Assembly: GCA_020726505.1 (NCBI GenBank)
Contig: JAHLEZ010000002.1
Coordinates: 930,001 to 994,000 of the forward strand
From: Leptodontidium sp. MPI-SDFR-AT-0119
Lineage: Eukaryota; Ascomycota; Leotiomycetes; Helotiales; Leptodontidiaceae
Direction of reading: 5' to 3'
DNA length: 64,000 nt
Shown here: positions 10,617-22,624 of the stretch, piece by piece
Layout: the number at the start of each line of letters is the position of its first letter
Numbering within the stretch: the first letter of the stretch is position 1
Position numbers and translations under genes: made by a program
Notes under the pieces: generated by a model
Told to the model about the DNA's origin: nothing
The model's input: the letters and a program-made list of their open reading frames with translations, nothing else
Databases searched by the model: none

Positions 10617-13157
10617 ATGATGATCACACCTCCTGAAGAGGCCTCGAGTACTCCAGCTGTCTCGAGGAAACGTCTTGGAACGCATGGAAGAACTCCCCAA
10701 GCCGTTGACCGGCTAAAGAAGCCCTTCGGATTGACATTGAGCGACGACAAGGAGAACAATTACCAAACACCATCTGCGAAACCATTTGCTCCTCAAGGCT
10801 CCCAGCGACTCTACACTCCTCAATCAGTGGACCGACTCATCAAACCCTTCAGATGTCCTGGATCTGCTACAGTCTCTCGAACATCAGAGAAGCCGACTCG
10901 GAAGCGAAGGAAGGTTGATTATGGAGGTGCCGATGGAAATAAAGATGAGGAAGACAAGGCATGGACGAACGAGGACCGATTAGCTCTTGCGAATAGAGAA
11001 TCGAATAAATTTCCGGTATTTCAAGTGAAAGACAAGGAGACCATGTTCAGGAAACGATTCGCCGTTCCTTTGGCGAACAAGAGCATAGCATCCTACAATC
11101 CGAACCGACCTCCGCCTACACTTGGATTGAGACAAGGCGCCGTCTTCATTGCGAAGGCACTCCACGACCCAAGCGGCGAATTTGCAATCGTTCTGTACGA
11201 TCCTACCATCGATGAGAAGCCCAGGACAATTGAAGAGGCTAGGCAAGCCGAGAGTGGAGTGCCAGCAAAAATCGATGCTCCTCTTGTACACAAATCTCTG
11301 GCGGAAATTCTGGGAATCAAGAAAGTCGTTGATACCGAAAGACCGAAGGTTCCTGTTGTTATTGATCCACGATTATCGAAGGTTCTCCGACCCCATCAAA
11401 TTGAAGGTGTGAAGTTTATGTACAAGTGCGTCACTGGAATGATCGAAGACAATGCAAATGGATGTATTATGGCGGATGAGATGGGTCTGGGAAAGACCTT
11501 GCAGTGTATTACTCTCATGTGGACACTGTTGAAGCAGTCTCCAGACGCTGGAAAGCCCACCATTCAGAAGGCCATCATAGCATGCCCTTCCAGTTTGGTG
11601 AAGAATTGGGCCAATGAATTGGTAAAGTGGCTGGGGCCAGATGCCATTCAGCCATTCGCGATCGATGGCAAGGCTTCAAAAGAGGAGTTGCAACAGCAAT
11701 TGAGGCAATGGGCTATCGCCACCGGTCGCTCAGTCACCAGACCAGTCATCATCGTTTCTTACGAAACATTACGACTCAATGTTGAGGAACTGAAGAACAC
11801 GAAGATTGGACTCATGCTTTGCGACGAAGGTCACAGGTTAAAAAATGGCGACAGTCAAACCTTCACAGCACTCAATAGTCTCAACGTATCAAGGAGGGTC
11901 ATCCTGTCCGGTACCCCAATTCAGAACGATCTATCCGAGTATTTCTCACTTATCAGTTTTGCCAATCCTGGCCTGCTCGGCACACGAATGGAGTTCCGGA
12001 AGAAGTACGAATTGCCCATTCTCAAGGGACGAGATGCTGCTGGAAGTGACAAGGATAGAGAGAAGGGAGACGCTACCGTTCGAGAACTTCTGAGCGTAGT
12101 CAACAAGTTCATCATCAGACGTACGAACGATATTCTATCGAAATACTTGCCAGTGAAGTATGAGCATGTGGTGTTCTGCAACCTTGCGCCATTCCAACTC
12201 GACTTGTACAATCATTTTATCAGCAGTCCTGACATCAAGGCATTGCTGCGTGGCAAAGGAAGCCAGCCTCTCAAGGCTATTGGAATGCTCAAGAAACTCT
12301 GCAACCATCCAGACCTACTCAACCTGCCTGACGACTTGCCGGGCTGTGAAAAGTACTTCCCGGATGATTATGTTCCAAAGGATTCCCGAGGCAGAGATCG
12401 CGATATCAAGCCCTGGTATTCCGGAAAGATGCAGGTTTTGGACCGAATGCTTGCTCGAATTCATCAAGACACGAATGATAAGATTGTTCTTATCTCCAAT
12501 TACACCCAAACACTCGATATGTTCGACAAGCTCTGCCGTAATCGTGGATATGGCAGTCTTCGGCTTGATGGCACAATGAATGTGACGAAGCGACAGAAAC
12601 TTGTTGACAAGTTCAACGATCCAGAGGGTAACGAATTCGTCTTCCTCCTGAGTAGTAAGGCCGGAGGGTGCGGCCTGAATCTCATTGGCGCCAACAGACT
12701 TGTCCTCTTCGACCCAGATTGGAACCCAGCCGCGGATCAACAAGCTCTCGCCCGAGTCTGGAGAGATGGTCAGAAGAAAGATTGCTTCGTGTACCGATTT
12801 ATCGCCACAGGGACCATCGAAGAGAAGATCTTCCAGAGGCAATCTCACAAGCAATCTCTATCCTCGTGCGTCGTCGATTCCGCCGAAGATGTGGAGCGTC
12901 ATTTCACTCTTGACAGCTTGCGTGAACTGTTCCAATACCATGGGAAAACCACCAGTGACACGCATGACACGTTCAAATGCAAGCGCTGTAAGCCCGACGG
13001 CAAGCAATTCCTCAAAGCCCCAGCGATGATGTATGGTGATACGAGTACCTGGAATCACTTCGTCAACGAGGGATTGAAACCGATCCAGGATCTGCTGCTG
13101 AGACAGGAGTGCGGTGATGAAGCCGTGTCGGCCGTGTTCCAGTATATTTCACATTAG
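10617..13157 (+). CDS. RAD54: DNA repair and recombination protein RAD54 (SNF2-family translocase)
   Basis: dsDNA-dependent ATPase that works with Rad51 in homologous recombination in the nucleus. A single exon of 846 residues, in line with fungal Rad54. The N-terminus carries paired Rad51-interaction-like repeats (VDRLKKPF and VDRLIKPF). The helicase core shows motif I DEMGLGKTLQC (about residue 286), motif II DEGHRLKN (about 402), motif III LSGTPIQNDL, the IRRTNDILSKYLPVK segment, and motif VI in ALARVWRDGQKK (about 710). A Cys/His-containing C-terminal region (CKRCKPDGKQF) matches the Rad54 zinc-like tail. The ATG at 10617 follows an in-frame stop. Divergent from the small membrane gene. 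Confidence 0.96.
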   Translation: MMITPPEEASSTPAVSRKRLGTHGRTPQAVDRLKKPFGLTLSDDKENNYQTPSAKPFAPQGSQRLYTPQSVDRLIKPFRCPGSATVSRTSEKPTRKRRKVDYGGADGNKDEEDKAWTNEDRLALANRESNKFPVFQVKDKETMFRKRFAVPLANKSIASYNPNRPPPTLGLRQGAVFIAKALHDPSGEFAIVLYDPTIDEKPRTIEEARQAESGVPAKIDAPLVHKSLAEILGIKKVVDTERPKVPVVIDPRLSKVLRPHQIEGVKFMYKCVTGMIEDNANGCIMADEMGLGKTLQCITLMWTLLKQSPDAGKPTIQKAIIACPSSLVKNWANELVKWLGPDAIQPFAIDGKASKEELQQQLRQWAIATGRSVTRPVIIVSYETLRLNVEELKNTKIGLMLCDEGHRLKNGDSQTFTALNSLNVSRRVILSGTPIQNDLSEYFSLISFANPGLLGTRMEFRKKYELPILKGRDAAGSDKDREKGDATVRELLSVVNKFIIRRTNDILSKYLPVKYEHVVFCNLAPFQLDLYNHFISSPDIKALLRGKGSQPLKAIGMLKKLCNHPDLLNLPDDLPGCEKYFPDDYVPKDSRGRDRDIKPWYSGKMQVLDRMLARIHQDTNDKIVLISNYTQTLDMFDKLCRNRGYGSLRLDGTMNVTKRQKLVDKFNDPEGNEFVFLLSSKAGGCGLNLIGANRLVLFDPDWNPAADQQALARVWRDGQKKDCFVYRFIATGTIEEKIFQRQSHKQSLSSCVVDSAEDVERHFTLDSLRELFQYHGKTTSDTHDTFKCKRCKPDGKQFLKAPAMMYGDTSTWNHFVNEGLKPIQDLLLRQECGDEAVSAVFQYISH

Positions 13158-14267
13158 ATCCGTTGCTCTGTGTAGTCCATTAATAGCTATCGGTGGAAAA
13201 TTTCGGGCGTTGGCGGCGAAATAGAAAGTAGTAGAAGTACGGGACCGGCGTTCTGGGTGTTTATCAATTGTAGGGTTGTTGTTGGCCTGAGAGGAGATTG
13301 TCACACAGGCTTATCTCCTAAATAGGAATTCTTTGCTAGAGCTTTGTTCAAAATAGGTAGTATCTACATTCCCAACAAATTCATATTCTGTCTTGCAGGC
13401 CAGTGTTGATGTGAGACATGCAATGTAAGCTTGTGATGTTGAGAATTAGGTTGGGATGGGATGGCGTCCTTGTGTGACTGTTTTGTTTCGCTTAGGTCGT
13501 ACAATGGGGATCTGCGTTGATATGATGGATCTTGTGTGTACATACATGACGCGGAGGAAATGGAATGCAACGCTGACATATGCGGTCTCGGAGGATACCG
13601 AAATGGGGATCTGGGTTAGGGTGCCTCGTCTGTTGTGTATGTGTGTAGCGGACCTGGATCCTGGGTATTGTGTGAGCTTGTAAAGCTTGTTGTCGATATT
13701 CGCACAAGCACTCTCTCAAAGGCAGTTTTACCACTAAGCAAGTAAAAAGGTAGCAAAATGTAGCCAAAAGAGTGTATTACAACAGTCTAGAATTATAAAC
13801 GACAGTAGTAGTTGACAGCCTCAGAACATCCGCAAAACCCTACAAACCCAAATGTTGAATTCAGACCCAAGAGACCTTGTTTCCGCCCTACAGCCATCCT
13901 TCCAAAGTCAAGCAAACCAAAAAGAGCCGTCACCACCCCCATCAGACCATCCAAAAAAGCAGACATACCGAAGACCAAGGAGACAGAGACAAAGTCAAGA
14001 AGAACATTCCCAAGAAAGGCCAGAAACAGTCTCCATCCTCCGTCCCCTTATTGTCTGAGTGAGAGCCGCCACATTTTGTTTTAGATGTCCGAGGAAGCGT
14101 AGAAGCTTGTTTTCTGTGACGAGAGAAGAAGAGAAGAGGACAGGAGAGGAGGAGGAGACTCTCTATGGACGCACACGGAAACCCTGAGATGGGAGACAAG
14201 CGAGCCCTGATGTGGAATCGAGGTCGCACGTTGCGTCTCAGGGTTGTGTGCGGACCGAGGGTGCCGT
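13158..14267. other. Intergenic, between convergent genes
   Basis: 1.1 kb between the 3' ends of RAD54 and the hydrophobin gene. Short frames on both strands (for example near 13.5 and 13.9 kb) overlap each other in several frames and show no coding pattern. No gene seen. Confidence 0.6.
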
Positions 14268-14856
14268 TTAGACAGCGACGCTGGGGCAGATAGCGATTTG
14301 GTTGTTGGAGAGGATGTTGTTGTTGGACAGGAGTTGGATGAGCTGTGGTGGTTGTTAGTTGGTGTCCCTTTATACTGTATTTACATTTCAGGCAGAGAAA
14401 TGGGGATGCTTACCCCAGCTTGGCCTGATGGCGAGAGGGTATTGAGGCTTGAGGGGTTTATGCAGCAGACGTTGACGGCGTTACAAGCCTGGACTTGGGC
14501 AACGATTGCAACACCTGTATAAATTGTCAGCTCAAATCTATAGACCAAACTCGAAGGAGGAAGAGTTTCCGCCCGGTTTGTATTTCTGGGAACATACACT
14601 GAGCAGTGACCGCGACAGTTGGGACAACCGCAGCCAGGATACCTGGGACGATACCCACAAGACCAGCAAGGGTTGGAGCAATGTTGGCGCCGAGGTTGGT
14701 GATGGGCTCAAGCTTTGGCTTCTGCTCGCAACACTTGAGAGTTCCCTGTGCTTGGGCGCAGGAGACAGAGTCGGTTCTCCTGGCCAGCTCGACCGTGGGG
14801 ACGGCCAGAGAGGCGGTGGCGAGGGAGAGGATGGTGAAGACCTTGGTGAGTTGCAT
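14268..14856 (-). CDS. Hydrophobin-like secreted protein with eight cysteines
   Basis: A small secreted surface-active protein. Exons 14856-14598, 14514-14414 and 14342-14268 join in phase to 144 residues. A signal peptide (MQLTKVFTILSLATASLA) is followed by the hydrophobin cysteine order C33, C42-C43, C87, C97, C103-C104, C139. The spacing is closer to class I than class II. The loops after the first and second CC pairs (43 and 34 residues) are longer than in textbook class I members, so it may form a separate subgroup. A TATA-like box lies 144 nt upstream. Expected to coat aerial hyphae or spores. Confidence 0.85.
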
Positions 14857-15792
14857 TTTGAAAGATTGGTGGGTAGATAGAGAGGTATCTGAATTGGGAA
14901 TGAAGAGAGTGTTGGTTTGGACTGATTAATGGTTGCTTGCTTGATTGAACTGACTGTGTTGAGCTGTTGAAGAAAAGTGAAGAGAGTTTTTGTCTGTGAT
15001 TATATAGAAGATGGATCGACAGAGAGATGTGGACGTCGAATATGAGGATGGACATTGCGAGGTAACCAACAGTGGAAATGGTGATACCTTCCAGCTCTCC
15101 ATGCCTAGCATCACAGCTGCCCAGACCTTGGTGTTGATCAACGAAAATTTCTGATATAACACAGGGAGTACCCAATAAACACTTCCTAATTTTGCCTGTC
15201 GGCGACGATGCGGAAACAATGAGCTCCGAAAGACTTCTTGCTAGAGCATTGTATCACGTATTCTCGTTTGAGAAAGAGCCACTTGACGCAACGAAGAGGA
15301 GAGATCGAAGATTTAGCAGGGAAGATTTCGATCTTCAAATCAAAAATGACCGCCACCAGATCATATGGCGCAGCTGAAAGATTGGTTCTCGAGGGCGAGA
15401 AAAACCAGGTTTTCCAGACTTGACCCTTTCAACAGAATGGATATCTCTGGGTGACGTTGTCTCATGTCACGGTGTGTTACGTGACAGAGCCCCTTTTCTG
15501 GGGAACCCGACAGATGGGCTGGATGGGGGATATATTCAGCCCAAGAAGCTCTTATTGTGACTTTCGGGTCGTCTAGATCCCAAAATTATTGGCTGCTGGT
15601 GAACAAATGCGCGGAAACTTGACTGCGCACGCGGTTGCTCAAACAAGCCTCTCAAAACAGAGGCAATGTGGCTTCGCCTCTTCGCCGACGATCGAGTCTT
15701 GAAATGCCCCATCATAAGTGAAATTGGTAATGGAATCGGAATATACCGTCCAAAGAGATCTGTTGTTTGAATTGTTCATTATTCTCCTCGTC
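14857..15792. other. Hydrophobin promoter region and 3' flank of the next gene
   Basis: 0.94 kb upstream of the hydrophobin gene. It holds the TATA-like element listed separately. Short plus-strand frames near 15.2-15.4 kb lack coding features. No other gene seen. Confidence 0.55.
15000..15006 (-). promoter_or_regulatory. TATA-like box of the hydrophobin gene
   Basis: Reads TATATAA on the minus strand, 144 nt upstream of the ATG at 14856. Strongly expressed hydrophobin genes commonly have TATA promoters. Position and match are seen; function is inferred. Confidence 0.45.
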
Positions 15793-17660
15793 CTACCAAT
15801 GCTCTGATTCCCATACACTCCACCATATGCCCATATTCGAGGCTACCACAAGATCCAACATCTTGAATCCCTCGTCATGAATTATGAGCTTGCCGAGTTT
15901 CGCTCGCTTACCCCTATTTCCACCTCCCGCTTTCTCCTGTCCTATACTGAGATCCAGCCGAGCTTCATCGTCTTCTCCCTCGCTGGTCGGGGTTGCGCTG
16001 TTAGGTACTTGATTGCTTGGCGCGGGAAGAGGCGGTGCCCGTTCTTCTTCACTTGAATCCCTTGGTGCCTGCGAGTATGATCTTGGCGGTAATGGAGGCG
16101 GCTCCTCATTGTCGCTCGGATAGAGAGCTGCATAAGAAGTTGGTGGTGGGCGCGGGGGAAGTGCAGGAACCGTCTTGTGACTCGATAGTTTATTCCGGAT
16201 ATGACTGAACTTGGGAATGCTGAACCGTTTGGTATCGGGTCCTTTGTGTTGTGGAGAAGTTGCAGATGCAGCCTGCGAAAATACAGCTGAAGATGGTAAA
16301 TTGAACCGCAGTTCACTCACAACCACCGCTGGTTGGGCGGAGGGACCAGATTCGGGATCGTTGATTGCCGATACGGGTGCTGGCAAGCTGTGTTTACAAC
16401 GTAAAGATCGGCCTCCCGACCCGGTTGAGAATTTGCACCGGCCTCCCCATGGACTCGAAAACATGTAACCCTTGGATTGAGCGTCTTCACCACTGGAAAA
16501 GAGGTCTGGTACACCAGGGGAGCTTCCGCTAAAGCTTCTGCCACGTGTGGTCACATGTTTATCCGAGATGTCGGAAAGCGATCTTTTGTTCTGGATTGAA
16601 GATCGATTCCAAAAACTTGACCCTTCCATGCGTACCTGCCGATCAAATCCTGAATTGGACCTTGGTTGCATGTGTAACTTGCCTGCATCAGTGCTGGACT
16701 CGCTCATTCTGTGCGCCTTTGTGGCATCGCCAATTTGGCCATTCGATTGGGGATGTCGGAAATAGTTGTAGCCTGGTGTCGCAATGTGAACTGACAGGTC
16801 GAAATAAGGTTTCCTGGAACGCGATGTGGACTTTGCTCGCCGACTTTGTGCTTCATCGGATGTGGGTGTGCCAGTCACACTACCAATATTCCACTGCGCT
16901 CCAGAAGTAGGATCTCGTCGAATCAACGTGATAGAGAAAGCATCCTTATCAGCCTCAATGTTCCCCGCAAGTAGCTCAGCAGTCCTCGCAAGATCAACAC
17001 TTTTCTTGGATGGGGAGGGAGTCCGTGAAGCGGCATTTGAGGGCGTATTTTCGACACCGGGTAACTGCTTTCTTTCGACTCCATAGTCTGATTGCATCCT
17101 AGGCCCAAGTGGTCGTCTTAAAGCTACTTCATTTTGGTGTGCGTGAGGTGGTGGTCTGCGTGTTGGACTTACAGAGCCAACCGGCTTCCGTCGTGGAAGA
17201 GCCGTTGTAGGCTCTCTAGACAGAGAGCGCTGAGACGCAGCACTGAGCTGTCGACTGATCTCAAGCGAGGACCTTGCAGACTCTGGCAGAGGCTTTCGTG
17301 GGAGCGGTTTATTTACGACTGAGGATGTCTCCTCGGGTGTGGCACACGACTCCTCTTCCAAGAACCTGGCATCCTCAGGTGTGATCAGATGCAAATAGTA
17401 GAGAGAAGAAGCAACATCTTCGGCAGTGACATTTTTTAGTTGTGGCTTGAGAGTCGTGAGAATGATATCTGCGAGCCTTTTAGTATTGTGTGGATACACC
17501 ACAAAAAAAAACGTGACCTACCTCGACTACCTGGTACACGAGCGATGTACAATGTCAACGGGTCTCTCTTGGCCTCAGTAGGGTTGCGTGGGTATTTCGG
17601 AGGATTTCCTGCAAGTTGTGTTATGTCGGATAGAGAGCTGGCTTCGACATGGGGCGCCAT
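15793..17660 (-). CDS. Fungal-specific Pro/Ser-rich protein, function unknown
   Basis: Two exons, 17660-17522 and 17468-15793, join in phase (acceptor CTCGCAG) to 604 residues. A conserved-looking N-terminal domain of about 100 residues (EAKRDPLTLYIARVPGSRD, then ILTTLKPQLKNVTAEDVASS) is followed by a long low-complexity Ser/Pro/Arg-rich middle. This middle part holds polyproline SH3-ligand-like motifs (PALPPRPPP, EPPPLPPRS). It ends in a compact C-terminal element with GIWWSVWESEHW. I do not recognise the family by name. The polyproline motifs suggest an adaptor or scaffold that binds SH3 or WW domains, which is inference. It diverges from SURF6 across 0.76 kb. Confidence 0.75.
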
Positions 17661-18424
17661 GCTGTCTCCTGGTCACGGTGAGGACGAAGAAGTGAGAAGG
17701 TGGATATTGAAAGTTGGAAGCTGCTCCAAAAGGGGTCACAAAGGAAAGGTCTCCAAATATGACTGTGACAGAATGGTCGGCATCCGGGAGGCTGACGAAA
17801 CAGCAGTTACTGCGAGTTATTGAAGTAGGCAGGCAGCCTTGGCTCGAGGCACAGTTTGTTGATATAAGAAGACGAAGATGAAGCCGACGATGATGTTTTG
17901 GGAACGAGGTTGCGTGAACAAGCAAGGCGTTGACTGATGGCAAGAGCTTAAAAGTGCTGGTGGCAGGATCTCAACGTGGCATGCACACAATGCCTCGCCT
18001 CTGCAATCTCCATTGCAAAAGCAACTCTATTTTTGCCAGGACATGGGTGGTGCACTGTCACTGTCGCAGGCTTTTGCGTACGACAAAGGAGGCTGAGTTT
18101 CGGCTTGTCTTTTCTCGTTTGTCGAGCTGATCTTCGGATTCGTAGGGCGACGGGAGGGGATTGGCGAAGAAAATACTTGGAGGTTGCCGGAGTGGCTCTA
18201 TCAATCAACCTCACGTGAGAAGCCACCAGCTTTGCTAGCGAGAACTTTTCGGCAGCGCACTTGGTAAATTTTGAGATCGCGAGGACATCTTCGACACAAC
18301 GCCGCCGACAGTCCCCAGGAACGGCCATTGCTCCATTTCCCGGTATCGAAAGAGGGATTAATTAGGGAAGCGACAGAACCATCCTCGATCTACTACTTTT
18401 GCTCCCGCCTGCCCATTATTCATC
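17661..18424. other. Divergent upstream region
   Basis: 764 bases between the Pro/Ser-rich gene and SURF6, reading away from each other. No gene or clear regulatory motif seen. Confidence 0.55.
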
Positions 18425-20126
18425 ATGGCGGAAAGTTCGATCCAGGTAATTTCTTCCCCGCCATTCTTCCACCATTTTATGTCTATGCTAATCAAACTTC
18501 CAGGATCGATTACGTGCGCACGCAGAGTCCTTCGATGGATTATTGTCTTTGATTCCTGCAGATATCTACTATGGAAAAGACAACAGTGTATGTCGCAGCC
18601 CCACACCGCAACATTACAAGCATTAATTGATCTCTTCCTACCAGGACCAATGGAAGAAAAAGAAGCAAACCAAGGAGCAGGCCGCAGCAGCACGAAGGGC
18701 AAAGCTTGACCCAGACTCTGCTACGTCCAAAACAGCCAAGGATGTTATGGACGAGCGGGCACGAAAGCGAAAATTGGCGGAGTTGGAAGAGTTGGATGGG
18801 TCTGATGTGGAAGGCGTGGAAAAGGAACAACCGAAAGAGGGGCTCAAGCTGGCACAGGACAAGAAGGTCAAGAAACAGAAGACTACGAACGACACCGACG
18901 CCACTGCCCAAACATCAGCGGAAGAGTCTAAAGCAGAACGGAAGGCTGCCAAATTAGAAAAGCAGAAGCTCAAGGCGGGAAAGAAGGCCGAGAAGAGGAA
19001 GGAGAAGAAATCTATCACTAAGCAGAAGCTTCAAGAGAAGTCAGGCAACAAGTCGGAGGGGCAAAAAGCCGATATCGAAATTGTGGCCGATATTGAGGCA
19101 GATGATGAACCAGCGGAAGAGGACGAGAAGGTAGCAAGTGAGGTAGAAGCCGACGATGATGATGCGGTGGACGATGAGGAACTCCCTGGAGATGAGATAG
19201 GTCACTTTGAAGCCGATGGTTTGGAAGAGCAGAACGAATCCGTATCACCTAGTCCCTCGCCACCTTCACCAACATTCGACAATCCTACAGATCCAAGTGC
19301 GAACACATCCACATCCTCTGTCATACCGCCCGCAACCGCACCTAAACACATCAAGCTCCCCACAGATCCAGAACTCCTCCGCTCAAGATTAGCAGCACGG
19401 ATAGAAGCACTACGCGCGGCACGGAAAGCCGACGGCCCAGATGGACGACCTGCACGGAATCGCCAGGAACTGTTAGAGGCGCGGAGGAAGAAGGAAGAGC
19501 AGAGAAAAGCGCACAAAAAAGAACTCCGACTGAAGGCTAAGATCGAGGAGGATGCTAAACGGGAAGCTGCTTTGGCATCTGCACGAGACTCACCTGCGTC
19601 GAGTATGATGAGTCCTATCATCCATTCTCCAGAACACAACTTTTCCTTCGGCCGCGTGGCATTTGCAGACGGGCAAGAGCTCTCTGAGGATCTCACTGCG
19701 TTGAAAAACGCCCCTAAGAAACGCGGACCCCAGGATGCAGCCAGTGCGCTGAAAGCAACCGAGAAGAACCGCCTCAGACTCGCTGGGCTCGACGACACGA
19801 AGCGAGCTGATATCGAGGAGAAAGACCTCTGGCTCAACGCCAAGAAGCGCGCCCACGGCGAGAAAGTGCGAGACGATACCTCCCTGCTGAAGAAGACCTT
19901 GAAGCGCAAAGAGAAGTCGAAAAAGAAGAGCGAGAAGGAGTGGTCAGAGCGGAAGGAGGGCGTAGCGAAGAGTCAGGCAATGAAGCAGAAGAAGCGAGAG
20001 GAGAATCTCCAGAAGAGGCGCGATGGCAAAGGCGTCAAGGGGAAAGGTAGCAAGGGCAAGTCAGTGAAGGGAAAGAAACCAAAAGTTAAGAGCAGACCCG
20101 GGTTTGAGGGTAGCTTTAAGGGATAA
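18425..20126 (+). CDS. RRP14: SURF6/Rrp14-family ribosome biogenesis protein
   Basis: Nucleolar nucleic-acid-binding protein needed for pre-rRNA processing. Exons 18425-18445 (21 nt, MAESSIQ), 18504-18587 and 18645-20126 join in phase to 528 residues. The N-terminal conserved part (DRLRAHAESFDGLLSLIPAD) is followed by long Lys/Glu-rich coiled stretches. The C-terminal SURF6 domain shows LKATEKNRLRLAGLDDTKRA, then KDLWLNAKKRAHGEKVRDD and SLLKKTLKRKEKSKKKSEKE. The extreme C-terminus is a Lys/Gly-rich basic tail (GKGSKGKSVKGKKPKVKSRP). Composition is extreme, so the family call relies on the C-terminal block, which is distinctive. Confidence 0.9.
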
Positions 20127-20806
20127 ATCATGTTGCACATAGACAATGAGATGGCTTCCTACTGATCCTTTTTTGTACTTAATACCATGGCTAGGGAGTT
20201 TTGGAGTCTTAGGATGTATATGAAGTTCGCTCTTTGCCAGCTCGTATGATTTCCAGCGATTCGTTCCCCGGCTGTTCACAGACTTCTCAGTTCAAGTAAG
20301 GTTCTCAGGAAACGTAATGATGTTATTTTGACATTGGCCCTACATTCACTCCGCAGACACATCAAAAATATATCTATACATCAGCCAAGAGCAAGCAGGG
20401 AGACAGGCAAAGTACGTGCGAACACCTAGCGAAAATCCATGCGCGCATGTATTTTATAACTCTTGCTACTCAAATGTCAAAGAAACTCAACTCAACTCAA
20501 AAAACGCCCAAGCCAAATATCAAAGGTGCCAATGCCGGGCACGCGATCGATTGTGGAATATCAAAAGGGCTAATTTGAATTCGCTCCCCTCCGTGTGTGT
20601 AGGTCTGTCTTCTCTCTCCCTCCATGGTTGGAAAGAAAATGTTTTGGCTCTCTGATAGTTGGTTTTTTGGGAGAAGAAGAGAACCAATCTTTTGGATGCC
20701 CGGTAGTTATTACGACAATATAGAAGTGTTTTCTCTCTCGTTCTTGTCCCCAAGCCGGTCATCCAGTCCCCTGCCTAATGCGTGGTGTGATAGCCCTGTT
20801 GGACTC
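20127..20806. other. Intergenic, between convergent genes
   Basis: 680 bases between the 3' ends of SURF6/RRP14 and VPS74. No gene seen. Confidence 0.6.
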
Positions 20807-22046
20807 CTAGAGGAGGGAGTCTAGGCGGGTGAAAACGCTCAAACATGCTGCTACGACCTGATGGAATGTTAGTCTTTGTTTGGAGGGAATAAATGGAAAA
20901 TAGAGGGAGCTTACTTCGAGTTGCAACTCCTTGTCCTTGCCATTGGTAACCTCGTCTCCAATAACTTGTCCCAAATTCGCCCCGACCCCACCAGAAGCTC
21001 CGCCAGCCCTCTTTCCAAACGGCCACTGACTATACTCAGCGAGCAACTCATCGACCTGAGCGAAAGCACGTTCTCTAGCCTCATGTCCCAGCGTAGCCAG
21101 CGCATTTTCAAGGACATTGGCAGCATATGCGGCGCATACCATGGCAATGGTTCGGACGTATCTGAACTCGAGGTTTTCCGGGAGGAACTGACTTCCTGGC
21201 AAAACGACAGTTCGTTGTGTGAGAACATTTCTGACCCGTCGTCTGATTTCCTCCTTGGCTCCTCCGTCAGCAACGGGATGCGTCGCCATATCGAAGAGGA
21301 GGAAGTTTCGCTTTTCGGTTCGGAGGATTCCCTTGTCGACCAGACCCTTAGCCAGTCTTTCTCTAACTTGCTTTAATTGGTATCCGATCTTCATTAAGTT
21401 CCAGGTCTCGCCTAAGGTATGAATTAGAAAATGTGTGGAGAATTGTTGGCGAAAAGGGGTGGCATACCGCTCATCAGGTCAATCCATTGGCTAACGCTCA
21501 TCTTCTCACTGGCCTTCATCATCTTCAGCGCCTCGTCGAGCAGAACCTCTCCAGTAAGTGTATCGTCGATAACTTCGATGACCCGATCAGCCAGGGGGAA
21601 CCTCCTTCTCGAGGAATCCTTCTGCATGCTAACACGCCCTCTGAAAGCAAGCTCGATCACGATACATCCTCGCAGCGCGTATGAGATATTGTCGTTCCAG
21701 AATGAGAGATATCCCTACAACCCGTTAGAAAATACGCCAGAGGGAAATACCACCCCTCCCTTGGTAAACTCACTTGCTTATCTTTCAATCCCAATAGGAG
21801 CACCTCTTCCATGAGCGTTAGCTTAGGCTGTTTGCTCCTCTCAGCGCTCTCGTTGATATCTCTAGGGTCGAACGCAATCTTGTGTCCATTCTCGCCGCTC
21901 TCGTAGGATGTTTCTGGGCCGCTGGTATCGCGGGAGGCACCAGCCTTGGGGATTGGGGATGCCACGCGACTCGCCTCTCCTTCTTCATTTTCTGCATTTC
22001 CTCCGCCGCCGCCGCCGCCTCTTCGTCGAGTGAGTCCCGACGACAT
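20807..22046 (-). CDS. VPS74: Golgi PI4P-binding protein of the GPP34 family (VPS74/GOLPH3)
   Basis: Peripheral Golgi protein that binds PtdIns4P and keeps glycosyltransferases in the Golgi. Exons 22046-21774, 21714-21468, 21411-20915 and 20857-20807 join in phase to 355 residues. A Gly/Arg-rich disordered N-terminus leads into the GPP34 domain from about residue 78: [34 protein letters not shown] and [10 protein letters not shown]. Further on are [20 protein letters not shown] and [20 protein letters not shown]. The last exon encodes only 16 residues plus the stop. A 194-residue plus-strand frame over exon 1 is an antisense shadow. Confidence 0.94.
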
Positions 22047-22624
22047 TGTGGGGGTTTGCGATGGGTGTTATTCCCAGGTAGGGTCGAGGTTTGGAGAAAG
22101 GGGGGATTTTGGCTGCGATGGCATGCGAATAAGACAGGTCTCCGCAATTTCGTATGCACGAACACGAGGAGGGTCGTTTCTGTCGGTTCAATTGCAGGCG
22201 CTCGAAAGCTCGTCACAGGGCGATTGGATTTTATTCGTGAATGGCGTTGGTGGTCGCAAGTCCTTCGCGGGGCATTCAATGAGGTTATGAGGAAGATATT
22301 CGAGAGCTTTGTGAAGTTCACCAGTGAAGGCAGGGATTGCGCTAGCGCGCAGGTCGTTCCGTTTGGAGCGAGGCTGCTGAGCTCGGTCCGTCCCAAGGAA
22401 TTTGACAGGTGGGTTTTGATAGGTGATGGCCATGGCATAAGAAGACCAGAATGGCACAGAGCATGAGTAAGGTGTTCTAAACATTTTTACAGGTGTAAAG
22501 ATTCAATATGCTTCTATGGGCATACTGAATCTGTACAAGATATCCCTCCCATAGTCCGTTCACAAGCCGATTCTCCTGCCAATCCCCTCTACATCATCTG
22601 TCCCCTAATATACAAATCCATCGT
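22047..22624. other. Intergenic, VPS74 upstream region
   Basis: Holds the VPS74 upstream flank and the 3' flank of the acyl carrier protein gene, both on the minus strand. No gene seen. Confidence 0.55.

Noticed and set aside
19202..19909. 235-codon minus-strand frame rich in Ser/Phe/Arg
   Set aside because: Antisense shadow of the Lys/Glu-rich SURF6 exon, whose AAG/GAG codons read as CTT/CTC on the other strand.
21882..22466. 194-codon plus-strand frame
   Set aside because: It lies antisense to VPS74 exon 1 and its leader. Its Gly/Ser-rich content mirrors the GC-rich minus-strand coding sequence.
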